A DNA stretch of 64,000 nucleotides from Trichosphaerium sp. ATCC 40318 (lineage: Eukaryota > Discosea > Flabellinia > Trichosidae), in contig JALMLS010000438.1 in the NCBI GenBank assembly GCA_038496445.1, forward strand, positions 62,001 through 126,000. Direction: 5' to 3'. Shown here piece by piece: positions 9,478 to 19,931 of the stretch (its first letter is position 1; every line of letters starts with the position of its first letter). Both the position numbers and the translations under genes were made by a program. The notes below the pieces were generated by a model. That model was not told the DNA's origin, did not search any database, and saw only the letters and a program-made list of their open reading frames with translations.

Positions 9478-12355
9478 TTAGAATCTACCTTGTAACCTTC
9501 TGTTTTTTTTCGTGTTCTTCTTGGTGCTCTTTTGTTGTTTCCTGTTCTGTTGTGTTTTACGGTTAGGTTGCTGTCTTGGTCTATGTCTGGAAACCACCGG
9601 AAATACAAGTTCTTTCATCGGTGTCGGATTTATTAATTCTTCCTTATGACCAACAATGAACTGAGCAATACCAGTTCCCCAACTTAAAGAAAAAATCAGC
9701 TTTTTAACAGGAACAAGGAAACAACGTAATACTCAGTGAGTAATGAAAGCTGTACCTTTGAGCAAGAGAAGCATTACCGTTGCACTTTTCGTGCAGGCTA
9801 CCAAATTTTGACGCAATTGGGTTGTAGTAATCATGAATGAACGATACACATTCTTGGTCGCTCTTCAATGACAGCATTTTTGATACATAATAAGCATATC
9901 CAGGACTCACTTCCTTGCGAAGTCTTCCAGAAGATATCTGCTGTTTAGTCCAAGAAATAGCTTGAGCCAAGTAGGAAGAGCCTAGCGTCGATGAAGCTAT
10001 CGTGATAGTAGCTTGGATACCTAGTTTGCGAAACAATTAGTTTAAGTCTCTTTTTGTGAACTTAATACTTACTTATCTTTTCATTGCTTCCTTTCGGAAG
10101 CAGTGTCCATCCTGACTGATCCCAAAAGGTATCATGGAATGACTCTTGAGAAATCTGATAGCCAAAGGACTCCGGTATATGGTTGTATCTCTTCAATAAA
10201 ACAATCAAGTCAAACCACATTACATTACAAATGGAATGAGGTTCCGTAATAGTTGTACCACCTCTATTTAGCCGTTCATCATGGAAATTCCAATCTATGA
10301 AGTACCAGCCTAGGTGTACAAATGATAAGCCTTCGTGATCTCTAGCTTAATCTGAATAGCGTACCTTGCATGCCCGCAATGATACTCTTTAGTGTAAAAG
10401 TGTTTGGTCCAGAACTTAATAGATTGAAGTATTGCTTGCTTCACAACTTTATCATTCAAGTCTGGATCATGTTCAAGAGCTGTCAAGCAAAATGACAAGT
10501 GATATGTCGGCATGCACAACTCGCCTAGGTAGCTTATCTTTTTAACTGGCCAAGCACCCATAACCATTCCTTTGTTAGGCAAGTACGACTGCGCAATCTG
10601 ATGAAGAGCAAGATCAATAACCTAATGTTTTTTAGGTTCCATTGTTTGTACTAAATCGATTATACAAACCTCTCTAGCTTCAGATAAAGCACGAATACCG
10701 ATACAACTGTATCTCAAATCTCCTGTCCACTGCGCTCTTTCTCTCCAGCAGTTGTCGATAATTCCTATTGTGACAACTTAGAAAAAGAACAATAACCTTA
10801 AAAAGCAAAAGATCAGTACCTCCATCCACGCAAGCCACAAGGTTTGCTTTACAAGCATCAACTATCTATTGCAATGTTTAATAAACAACGCTTTATGGTT
10901 GTAACTTACTCTTTGGTGCTCTGCTTCAACAAAGATATCCTTACGCCATCTCATAGGGTATTCTCTTCTCCATGTTTTTAATAAAGGAACAGCGTTCTGT
11001 TGTTCTTTCTTGTAAATAACATGGACATATCTGAAACCTCTAAGGCCATTCAAACATACATCATGTAATCCTAAAGGCTATTTTGAGACAACACGTTCTA
11101 GTGCCTAAGCATCAAAAACAGCTCACCTGGCATTACACAATCAGCTAAATGGACTTTTGCTCGATTGTGACTCTTCCAACCTTCATGGAATTTTGGTACT
11201 TCTCTGGTGAACAATGTTAAACCAAAACGTTATTTGTTACAACAGAAAACAATCGAAAGAACAGAAGTGGTGCCGAGCAGACCGCTTGGTTTTTAGGTGT
11301 CAATATACACTTTGCGTACGTACAGTAAAGAACAACAGGACTTCTGAGACTTGATGTATCGATAACTATTCTATAGAGAGCCACTGTCAACAGGTCGTAC
11401 GTTACACACCTACAAAAAGTCATCAATAAAAACCACCGTTACTTTCTCAAAAAATTCTTATTTACAAAGAAATCGTACTGAATTCCTTGAGGCAAGTACT
11501 CTTCATTACGAACGTATAAAACCAGATTATCTACAGTCTCAGGCTCAAATCGAGCCTTTGATCTACCTAAATAAAGAGTTACTTCTTACTTGTACGTTGT
11601 CAAGTGTACCTCGAAGTTGAATAGATTGTACTAGAACAGGCTTAACTGAAACATATTGACATTTCTTTAATGGATTTAAAACCATCTTCCATTGACTCCA
11701 AGAGCGCCAATTAGGACCACACGTGGATACATCTATTCTTTTCATAGCCTTTTTATATTTGTACAGTGGAAGGACACTTGATACAAGAAGAGGTTGACTT
11801 CCGACATGTGTTTGTCGAGATAACTGAGAGCTCATCTTTGCTGGATGAAAAGTAGTTGATACGTCAATATAACAACGCCATAAGTATGAGTCGGTAACAT
11901 CACACAAGAAAGGATCTGTAAAGAGGCATCTGAACCAAATACTAGTGTTTTTTGGGCACATCCAATGGACACGGATCTAAGTCAAACATGTTTTAGAGTT
12001 TAACCCATAAACAAGACGAAAAGCGTTTTATACGCGGAGTTAAACAATAAGAAGTCTATTACCTGTATTTTAGAGTTGTTTAGTATGTCTTGCCATCTAT
12101 CTACTAAAACTTCGTTTGGAACGCATCTATGCCCTCCATCACCTACGAAATTCCCATCCATGTATATTTCGTAAGGAAAGTTACATGCTAGAACTAATTC
12201 ACCATTGCCTTTTCCACGCGTTTCAAATACTATCAATTGCTCATCATATACCTCATACGTATTGTTTAAGCGCTGTTTTATTTGTTTTGGCGCTATTCTC
12301 GTTATGTATTGTCTTAAACGCTTGCAATGTAGTTGCTGTTGCTTTAGCCATGTTT
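9478..12355 (-). CDS. GH78-like alpha-L-rhamnosidase, multi-exon
   Basis: Spliced minus-strand gene with exons in about 12345-12058, 11990-11560, 11055-10870, 10790-10680, 10620-10320, 10300-10073, then 10031-9756 and 9682-9478. The N-terminal exon has a beta-sandwich-like stretch (YEIYMDGNFVGDGGHR) as in bacterial-type rhamnosidases. A central exon carries WRERAQWTGDLRYS, resembling the GH78 motif DCPQRDERLGWTGD that bears catalytic acids. Further on are YFIDWNFHD and SLHEKCNGNASLAQ followed by WGTGIAQF, like the (alpha/alpha)6-barrel C-terminal motifs. The last about 45 residues are Lys/Arg/Gln-rich, not typical of the family. Expected reaction: release of terminal alpha-L-rhamnose from glycans. 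No signal peptide was found, but the 5' end (beyond 12355) is unresolved. GH78 genes are mostly bacterial and fungal, so old transfer is possible; the introns show it is now a eukaryotic gene. Confidence 0.68.
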
Positions 12356-12565
12356 GGTTTATTAAATAAAGGTAAATGAGCAGCAAAATTTCTCTACAGT
12401 TCACGAACCTTTTTTGGCAGAAATAACGAATTTTTCTGTACACGTGTTGATTTCTATTCCGATTGAAAGAAAACTGGAATGTTTCATAACAAATACAAAA
12501 CGTTCCTGTCACGCGTACTATCAGCTATTGTCATAGTACGTGTACTACGACTCGAAATTCACCGA

Positions 12566-12888
12566 ATGATACAACTTCCACGGACGAGCTACTTGGATTT
12601 ATGGGAACTGTTTCATGAACTAAGTGTGCTTGCTTACTTCGGATGTACGTGTGAACTATAAATTAGCGTCTCTTCTAAGTAGACAAACATACAGCTCAAG
12701 TTCGAGAATTCGCACGACAACGTCCACAACGTGGAAGAGCTTACATACTTGCTCGAGCCCAAGCACAACCACGAGAGAACGCACGACGCTATGAGGATGC
12801 GGTAAATAACAAAACCGCCAGCCGACATCAAAATAACAGACCAGAACCGAAATCGGTTCCAGCGGCGAACAGTTCAATGAGAAACTAG
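12566..12888 (+). CDS. Small basic protein, two exons, not recognised
   Basis: Exon 1 ends at 12644, intron 12645-12694 (GTACGT...ACATACAG, 50 bp), exon 2 12695-12888. The joined frame from the ATG at 12566 gives 90 residues; an in-frame ATG at 12479 would give 119. The second exon is strongly Arg/Gln/Asn-rich (FARQRPQRGRAYILARAQAQ) and polar to the end. Such a short basic chain could be a mitochondrial or ribosome-associated protein, but that is a guess. It is divergent from the rhamnosidase gene, with the two 5' ends close together or overlapping. Confidence 0.45.
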
Positions 12889-13189
12889 CAACACTCCTTT
12901 GAGAAAGCCGTGAGCCTACAAAAATAATAACTCTACTCCACCGCTACCAAAACTCCTTGAACTAAAAATGGAAATAAAACTTGTACACCTTTCTTTGTTT
13001 GTTTTTGCAGAATCAGTGCTTGGAGAACGACCAATAAAACCTACAGTTGTTAGAGGGGTCGTTTGGGATAAGGATAACGAGTAGTAAGTAGGGTAAGGCC
13101 ACGTGATAAATTTCTTTATTTGACCGCTGTTTCCCAGTTTTTGTATCTTGTGAACATCTTTTAGATATTTTAGACTCTCATTTGTGAAT

Positions 13190-13560
13190 TTGGTGAAGCC
13201 AAGTAGAATTGTATGTACACCTTAATGCTTTATTCCTTCATCTGTAACTCTAGCACAACTGATGAGGGTAATACTATGTACACCCTTCAATGCTTTGATA
13301 CCTTCACAGAAGTGAGAGAAAGGTGAATGGTTGAACACCTTTCAACGCTTTAATACCTTCATCTCCCATTGAAGTGCAGAAACCAAGATCAATTTCATGA
13401 ACTCCAGCAAGTGCTTCAAGATCACGATCATTGATTGTACTCCCATAACGCGCTGTGATCTTACGACATCCAACCAACATTGAATGTAATGTGTTTGGGA
13501 GCGTAGCGGTTATGGCGGGTTGTCTTAGAAAATGACGCGATTTATTTAGGGAGTACAAGG
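13190..13560 (-). pseudogene. F-box/LRR family remnant, minus strand
   Basis: The minus strand encodes recognisable family repeats: DRDLEALAGVHEIDLGFC, then GIKALKGV, then a degenerate unit with VTDEGIKH directly followed by a stop and GVHTILL. There is no F-box, the frame is interrupted, and no start can be placed. Size and orientation suggest a decayed inverted piece of a neighbouring paralogue. Three to four repeats are visible. Confidence 0.7.
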
Positions 13561-13937
13561 AGGGGGGGTGTTAGTTGATAGGGATCGAAAGCTAGTGTTG
13601 GTCGTAGCTTTTCAACTCCCTCGCCTTTGGTGTTTTCCGCTGCGGAAAAATAGTTCATCGGCATGTTCTATCAGGCAAACAATTTTGTCGGCAGTAAGTT
13701 GTTAGAGCACGTGATAAATGGCGTTACGTTACACCTGCACGTACCAATTAAGTTAGTATAATGAGAGAAAAGGTACAACGTGTGTAGGTAAGTAAAGATC
13801 TGTTTATTCTTCTGGTCAATTCCAGTCGGGACAAATGTGGACATTACATTAGAGCTCAGAAAACCGAGTTTCGTCAATTTGATTATAGCGACTTAGCGTG
13901 TAGCAAAACGGTTTTAAGTCAACCGGTAATTGTTATA

Positions 13938-13947
13938 TCACGTGATA
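13938..13947. promoter_or_regulatory. ATCACGTGAT palindrome upstream of third F-box/LRR gene
   Basis: Perfect 10-bp palindrome ending 47 bp before the ATG at 13995. A second CACGTG lies at 13708-13713. Part of the recurring set of such sites. Confidence 0.4.
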
Positions 13948-13994
13948 TTGCGCCTAATTATAATCGTTTGTATTACATCTTTAAAGACGATACT

Positions 13995-15439
13995 ATGCTT
14001 TCTACCTCAAAGTGTGGTATAATCAACAGTACCACCCGTACAAGTTTATTGCAGCTACCGACAGAGATAATAGCGCTCATCCTGCGTCAAACGACCAATT
14101 CGCGCTTTTCAGCTGTCAAACCTGTCGTTTGCTTGCTTCTATTGTTCACGACATTATTGGATACCATGCTATTATGATTAAAACGTTAGCTCAAGCAAAA
14201 TCAGCTGTAAAACATGCTGGTATTCTGAAATACACAAAAATCACGCTACGAAGGAGTGTTGATGACAACATTACCAAGCAATTTGCGGGAGCTCATACTA
14301 TTGACCTTAAGAATGCTCGGATAACAGATGAAAGTGTCAAAGCACTCGCTGGTGTACATGCAATTAAACTATCATATTGTAAACACATTACAGATGAAGG
14401 TGTGAAAGCACTTGCTGGAGTCCATACTATCAACCTTAGTAACACTTCAATAACAGATGAAGGTGTGAAAGCACTCGTTGGAGTCCACACTATCAACCTT
14501 AGTACCATTTCAGTAACTGATGAAGGTGTCAAAGCACTAGCTGGTGTACACGCGATTAAACTATCATATTGTAAACACATTACAGATGAAGGTGTGAAAG
14601 CACTTGCTGGAGTTCATACTATTAACCTTAGTTACACTTCAGTAACTGATGAAGGTGTCAAAGCACTCGCTGGTGTCCACACTATTGGCCTTAATAACAC
14701 TTCAGTAACTGATGAAGGTGTCAAAGCACTAGCTGGTGTACACGCTATTAAACTATCATATTGTAAACACATTACAGATGAAGGTGTCAAAGCACTTGCT
14801 GGAGTTCATACTATTAAGCTTCGTAGAACTAAAGTAACTGATGAAGGTGTGAAAGCACTTGCTGGAGTTCATACTATTAACCTTTGTCAAGCTAAAGTAA
14901 CTGATGAAGGTGTGAAAGTACTTGCTGGAGTTCATACTATTGACCTTAGTAACACTTCAGTAACTGATGAAGGTGTCAAAGCACTTGCCGGAGTTCATAC
15001 TATCAGCGTCAAAGCACTAGCTGGTGTACACGCAATTAAACTATCATATTGTAAACACACTACAGATGAAGGTGTGAAAGCACTTGCTGGAGTCCATACT
15101 ATCAACCTTAGTTACACTTCAGTAACTGATGAAGGTGTCAAAGCACTCGCTGGAGCTAACATTATTGAGCTTAGTAACACTTCAGTAACTGATGAAGGTG
15201 TGAAAGCACTCGCTGGAGTCCATACTATTGGCCTTAGCAATACTTCAGTAACTGATGAAGGTGTTAAAGCGCTTGCTGGAGCTCACACTATTAACCTTAA
15301 TAACACTTCAGTAACTGATGAAGGTGTCAAAGCACTCGCTGGAGTTCATACTATTTACGCTTATGAAACTTCAGTATCTGAATCCCTTGCTGGTATTGAA
15401 GGGGTTAGATGGTTAATAGGGCCTAAAGTGTATATGTAA
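13995..15439 (+). CDS. F-box / LRR protein, paralogue 3, with frameshift in the F-box
   Basis: The F-box start (ATG 13995; LLQLPTEIIALILRQTTNS) is in one frame; the rest of the F-box (ALFSCQTCRLLASIVHDI) and all repeats are in another, open from 14012 to the stop at 15439. Alignment with the two paralogues places a one-base loss at about 14095-14115; no GT-AG intron bridges it. So this is either a fresh pseudogene or an assembly error. The repeat region has about 18 units of 21-22 residues, nearly all VTDEGVKALAGVHTINLSxT or the variant YCKHITDEGVKALAGVHAIK. One unit is truncated (HTISVKALAGVH, near 15003). The role would be as for the paralogues if the frame is intact. Confidence 0.7.
14300..15370 (+). 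repeat. Coding tandem array of 63/66-bp LRR units
   Basis: About 17 head-to-tail units; many differ by only 1-4 bases over 60. Two unit types (63 bp with NTS, 66 bp with YCKH) occur in a higher-order pattern: the YCKH unit recurs about every third or fourth repeat. Near 15003 a unit is truncated between two copies of the shared segment, as left by unequal crossing-over. Confidence 0.85.
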
Positions 15440-15737
15440 GCAACTTATACAGGCAAATAAAGATAACGTGATTTAGTAGCTTTAGAGTTTGTGTTAATAG
15501 AGAACCTTCCTGCTATTGTAGGCACTAAGACAGAAAAGAAATAATACAAACATCATCACTGTCCTGTAGCTACAATGCTTTTGAGACAATGGGTTAGATT
15601 GTGCGCTTCAGCTCGGATCTGTCGCTTCGGTTAGGACCAGAAGCTGACGTTTACTATCAAAGGGTTGTATATCAAAAAAAAAAAGAACAGTATGTGAACT
15701 GCAAGAAGGTGACCTAATTATTTTGTTAGAAGAAAAT
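15440..15737. other. Intergenic between convergent genes
   Basis: About 300 bp between the ends of the F-box/LRR gene and the minus-strand RhoGAP gene. No feature beyond an A-rich run near 15675. Confidence 0.4.
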
Positions 15738-18198
15738 CTAGTTTCTCTCCAAAGAGTACCTTAACAATATCACCCAAGACGATATTAGCCAAGCGTACTT
15801 CTGCTTGACAGAGCCCCATTTTTCTCCTAGACCAAGAGACATCGCCTGGAATTGTAGATTTGTGTACTGACCACCTGGCATCTTGTGAAGGTATACATCA
15901 AAAGAACCAGACTGATGTTTGTACCAGTTTCAACTAAATGAGAAAAAAAATGGTTAGCATAAAACAAACAATCAAAGTAAACACAATCCTCTTTTTTTAT
16001 TAAGCTGCTATCAAGGCTTATCTTTGGTTCTTCTTCACCTTTGGCATCGACTTTATCTTTATATTCAGAGTTCTTATCAGCACCATTAAGATAAATAACA
16101 GATAACTTTTTACTTGTTCGTTTACTACTAACTTTATCTGTATCTGTTGTGATTGTACTAACCCAACTCTGTACTCTTGTAGGAGCTGATACTTCCGATC
16201 GTATAAGATCTTGCAACTCCTCAACTTCATTACCAATAAAAAGAACATCATAGTATTTAGCCATAAATCCAACAAGCTGTAAAAATCCACCATTGATTAT
16301 AGTCTTCAACCATTCAGCAGCACTCTGCGTATTATACAGTGGAAAGAATATAGGTGTCCATATACGAGCCATTGATTCATATGTCATTTGATTTGTAGGA
16401 TGTTGACATGTACGTCTTAGAATAGCAAATAGCATTATAAGAACACGTTTATTTTTTTCTGGTATCCGGCTTACTACTTTAAGTAATGGTTTAAAAGATA
16501 TGTTATCTTGTCCATATTGTATACACTCTAATAAACAAAAGCGTAAATATGTTAGCAGGTCAAAAAGAACTTAAGTGAGCACGTACCAAGGTACGCAGAA
16601 TAAAGTCTATCTTTAAGCGCCACTGGTATTAAATCCAAGTGGTTACTCTGCCATTTATTAAGTACATTCTTTAGAGCATGTGCTGTAGATCCTGGATCTT
16701 CAAGAGCTTCAAGAGGAACACCTTAACAATAATCAGAAAAACCGTAAAACAGGAGAAAACAGCTAGGTTCATACGACACAGTTCAAACTCCTTTTCAATT
16801 GCTCTGACTTTAGATAAATCTCCACAAACTCTAAATATACCATCTATACCATAAAAAGCCTCTAGAAAGGAACATATTAATACTCTAACCACGTGATTGA
16901 AGTACCTGATATGCAAAATTTAAACAACTTCTTTGTGAGTGTATGACATGACACAATATCAGGCTTGTCGCCTTTCATTAAATTAAAACCCAAGCGCACG
17001 TTCTTTTGAACATCTGCACAAAACAACGCTTTCCCCAGTCTTTGGTATACGCATTTATCACGCTCTTTAAAAGTCTATAGATGAAAGTAAATAACAAACA
17101 CGTGAAGAACAAAAAACCGAGAATTCAAGCTAAAACTCACATCAATGAACGGTTTCTGGTTTACCAGTATCAAGCTACTTTCCATAACTTGTGCTACTGT
17201 TTTTATACTTTGTTCTAGAGTTGGTGTAAAAGAATAAAGGAAATTTGTATTGATGCATTCCCAGCTATTCATTATATTCTTCATTTCTGTATATTGTTTA
17301 ATCATATCTTCTGTTGACGCATTATCAAGGCCATCAGAGTATACATGTAATAGAATAACCCAATCCCTTAGTCTATATACTGGTAATTAGAACAGAATCA
17401 TACATGAAGGCGAGGCGCCAACCCTGTATGTAAACAAAGAGGAACAGAATGTGTACAAGAAAAAAAGAGTAAAAGAGTTGATATTCAAACAGTTTCAAAA
17501 TAGATCTGCCGTTATTCTTGATGCACGTGGCTTATAAACAATGTCGTACCCGTTTAATTCCGGATGAATACTCCTAAAATTTGCTAGAACATACTCACAA
17601 TAACTAAGAGCTAAACGAACAAAAATGAGTTCAAAGAAACAGCCAATTAATACTCTTACCAGCGAATATTGCAGTGCCTCTCTCGTGTACTAAATTATCC
17701 AAAGCGCTAACGATAGCCTGTAGGAGGTATACGAGTTAAACTAGAAAATGAAGAGCCTGTTTAGTGAAACGCACTGTTCTCGCTGTATTAATTGGTTGGA
17801 TTGGTACTACGACTTTAGGGTTCTTTGAGAACTCTATTAAGCAGCTGTAGTACTGTTCCACAGTCAGTCCTTTAGGTAATTGGACAGGGTTCAAAATAAG
17901 CTCCTTAGCGTGATCAACTACGCTAGATTAGTATGTAACACGACTGTAGGCGTATTCGAGAATTCACAGCATAGTTACGCTTAAAAACATTTACTACGTA
18001 CTCTTACGGCCTGTAAATACGCCAGTACGCTTACGCATTGAAACACTAATGTCTAAGCAATGAATTTCTAGTATAGATGTTATTAAACGCATACAAACGC
18101 CTGGATGTACCCAGAAACCCGCGTAATTCTACTTTAGATTCACCATTGCCGAAAATGCTTTCACCATCGGTTTTAGGGTCTAGCGCCCTAGGCTCCAT
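15738..18198 (-). CDS. RhoGAP-domain protein, multi-exon
   Basis: ATG at 18198 ([17 protein letters not shown]), then many exons separated by short introns, to the TAG at 15738. The RhoGAP domain is in the middle: exon near 16880-16790 carries [19 protein letters not shown], whose Arg is the expected arginine finger; the following exons hold the rest, including [19 protein letters not shown] (equivalent of the HxxxNKMT helix). Role: stimulates GTP hydrolysis on Rho-family GTPases, hence actin or membrane control. The N-terminal about 300 residues are helical and not identified. After the GAP domain come a Lys/Ser-rich acidic linker (about 16170-16000) and a C-terminal segment with [18 protein letters not shown]. 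Convergent with paralogue 3; IMP2-like gene lies upstream on the same strand. Confidence 0.75.
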
Positions 18199-18513
18199 CT
18201 TCAACGTTATTATATCCTTTAGTACTCTATCTAAACGAGATATTTAAGGTAGCACAAGCTCAAAAAAGGAATATTTTGCAGAACCAACTTAACCTTTTTA
18301 GAGCACTTCAATTAATAACACGCTGTGCATTCGCCTAATCAGAAGATTCTACACCTTTGGCTTACCTGAGAACCATTGCTCACTTAATGGGGATTGTTAT
18401 AGCAATGTTAGCGAAGAATTGTTTGGAAAGCCCTGTTGCCAAGATGCAAGATGATTGTCGTTTTCTTTTATTGTAACATTTTTTTGAAAATTGTTTTTTT
18501 CCTCTTTTCTTCT

Positions 18514-19554
18514 TTAAGGCATCGCACCTTTCTTTCCAATGAGTTCTGCAATATCCAATGCGACTTGGTCTTTATCTGTAGTACTATCGAGTATTGACGC
18601 TAAGTCATCTTGGAAGTCTTGGTATAATTCAGGTGCATCAGTAGGTAAGAATTCTTTATCTCTTTCAAGTCTTTCTCTTCTATCATTAAGCTCTTTCAAA
18701 AAAGCAATATACTCATCACGTGATACTGTACGCTTCTTGTCTACATTCTCAAGCTTTTTAAAAAGACGTGCACGATCTCTCCACAAACGTTGAGGCTTAA
18801 TAACGCGTGTGGCTTTGCCTAGAATCAATTCCTGTGCGACCTGAAAAAAAAAGATTAAATTCAAATACTCCTCAATTAAACGCTTTGATGACGTCTTCGA
18901 AGTGCTTCCAACAGTAAAATAAATGCGTACAGGCCCGTAAACGTTTGAATCAACTGAGTTGGCGCTGTAGTCACCCTAGACAATGAGTGTGAGAAAAACG
19001 TTTCGAGCGATAAAATAAAAAACGCTGTACCTCTAGCCAAACGTATCCCTCTTCGATTTCGTATGCCCCAGTACCATGTCGGTTTATGATATAGTCTCCC
19101 TACAAATTAATGAGTTTTTTACGTTTTGGTTTAGTGCTAAACGTACTGGCATAGCCACAATACGCTTTAAAACAGATGAGCCAATCTTGTGCGGTCCCCT
19201 TTACTTGGTTAACTAAAGAATAAAGCATTTTCGCTACCAGGCACAAACGACATCCCCTAGCTTAGGTCTGTAGCCCCACAACCACAAAGATACGGCGTCA
19301 CACCCATCCATTCTACAGAAAATGAATTTACGAATCCACAAGAGTCTGTAAAAGTGTAATTTAAACACGACGTACATGCTTGGGTTCAATACAGGCCGCA
19401 TTGAACCACCAGAGACGTAAACGCACGTCCAGAAGTTCCAATTAACCAAGGCGAACCCAGAATACACTCCAAAGCCCACAGCGGCGCCAGCCAAAATATC
19501 TTTGATTTTGAAAGTTTTCGATGCAGCACGCAAAGTATGGCTTAGCAGACTCAT
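18514..19554 (-). CDS. IMP2: Mitochondrial inner-membrane protease subunit 2-like (S26 signal peptidase)
   Basis: ATG at 19554. A transmembrane segment at about residues 20-37 precedes VSGGSMRPVLNPS, containing the catalytic Ser (Ser51). An in-frame 63-bp intron (19375-19313, GTACGT...CTGTAG) must be removed to restore normal family spacing. After the intron beginning at 19237, VLKRIVAMPGD holds the catalytic Lys (about 96); then come GTGAYEIEEGYVWLEGD and SVDSNVYGPV, the C-terminal S26 box (IPxGHxWVEGD...S.DSR.FGPV). Role: removes bipartite presequences of proteins sorted to the intermembrane space. The C-terminal tail of about 80 charged, helical residues beyond the domain is longer than in usual Imp2. 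This gene shows that the organism has mitochondria. Confidence 0.85.
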
Positions 19555-19779
19555 GTTCAAAGTGTCAGAAACGCTATGACGCGTGTACGATGCCTATGCC
19601 TAGACTGCAGTTAAGTTTGTTAAGCCAGTAACAAAGCCGAATTCATAAGGCTATCAAACAACGCGGATTATGGTTGCACGAGGTATTTTAGTAAGCAACA
19701 ATGGCTTTGCTCGTGACCAGTGAAAGCCACCATTGAATGAATAGCGCGACAAGCGTCGAGTGATGTCAAGGAACCGTTT

Positions 19780-19803
19780 AGAGCCTTTCTGAGGGTTTTG
19801 GCC
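19780..19803. repeat. Dispersed GAGCCTTTCTGAGGG element, single arm
   Basis: GTTTAGAGCCTTTCTGAGGG matches the arm at 47136-47160 almost base for base, but no second arm follows. It may be a solo end of the hairpin element described there. Confidence 0.4.
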
Positions 19804-19931
19804 GTAAATGTAATAAATGTCAATTGTGCTGAGAAATGAGGATCCAACGTCAATTTATCTTGTTGGGCCTAATATCTCGTGAGTTCGTCAGTTAAGCTAC
19901 ACTGGCCAAGTATTCAATACACCCAACAGCA

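Noticed and set aside
14300-15370. Possible CRISPR array (regular 63-66 bp repeats)
   Set aside because: Units are in-frame leucine-rich repeats without spacers, in a eukaryotic gene.
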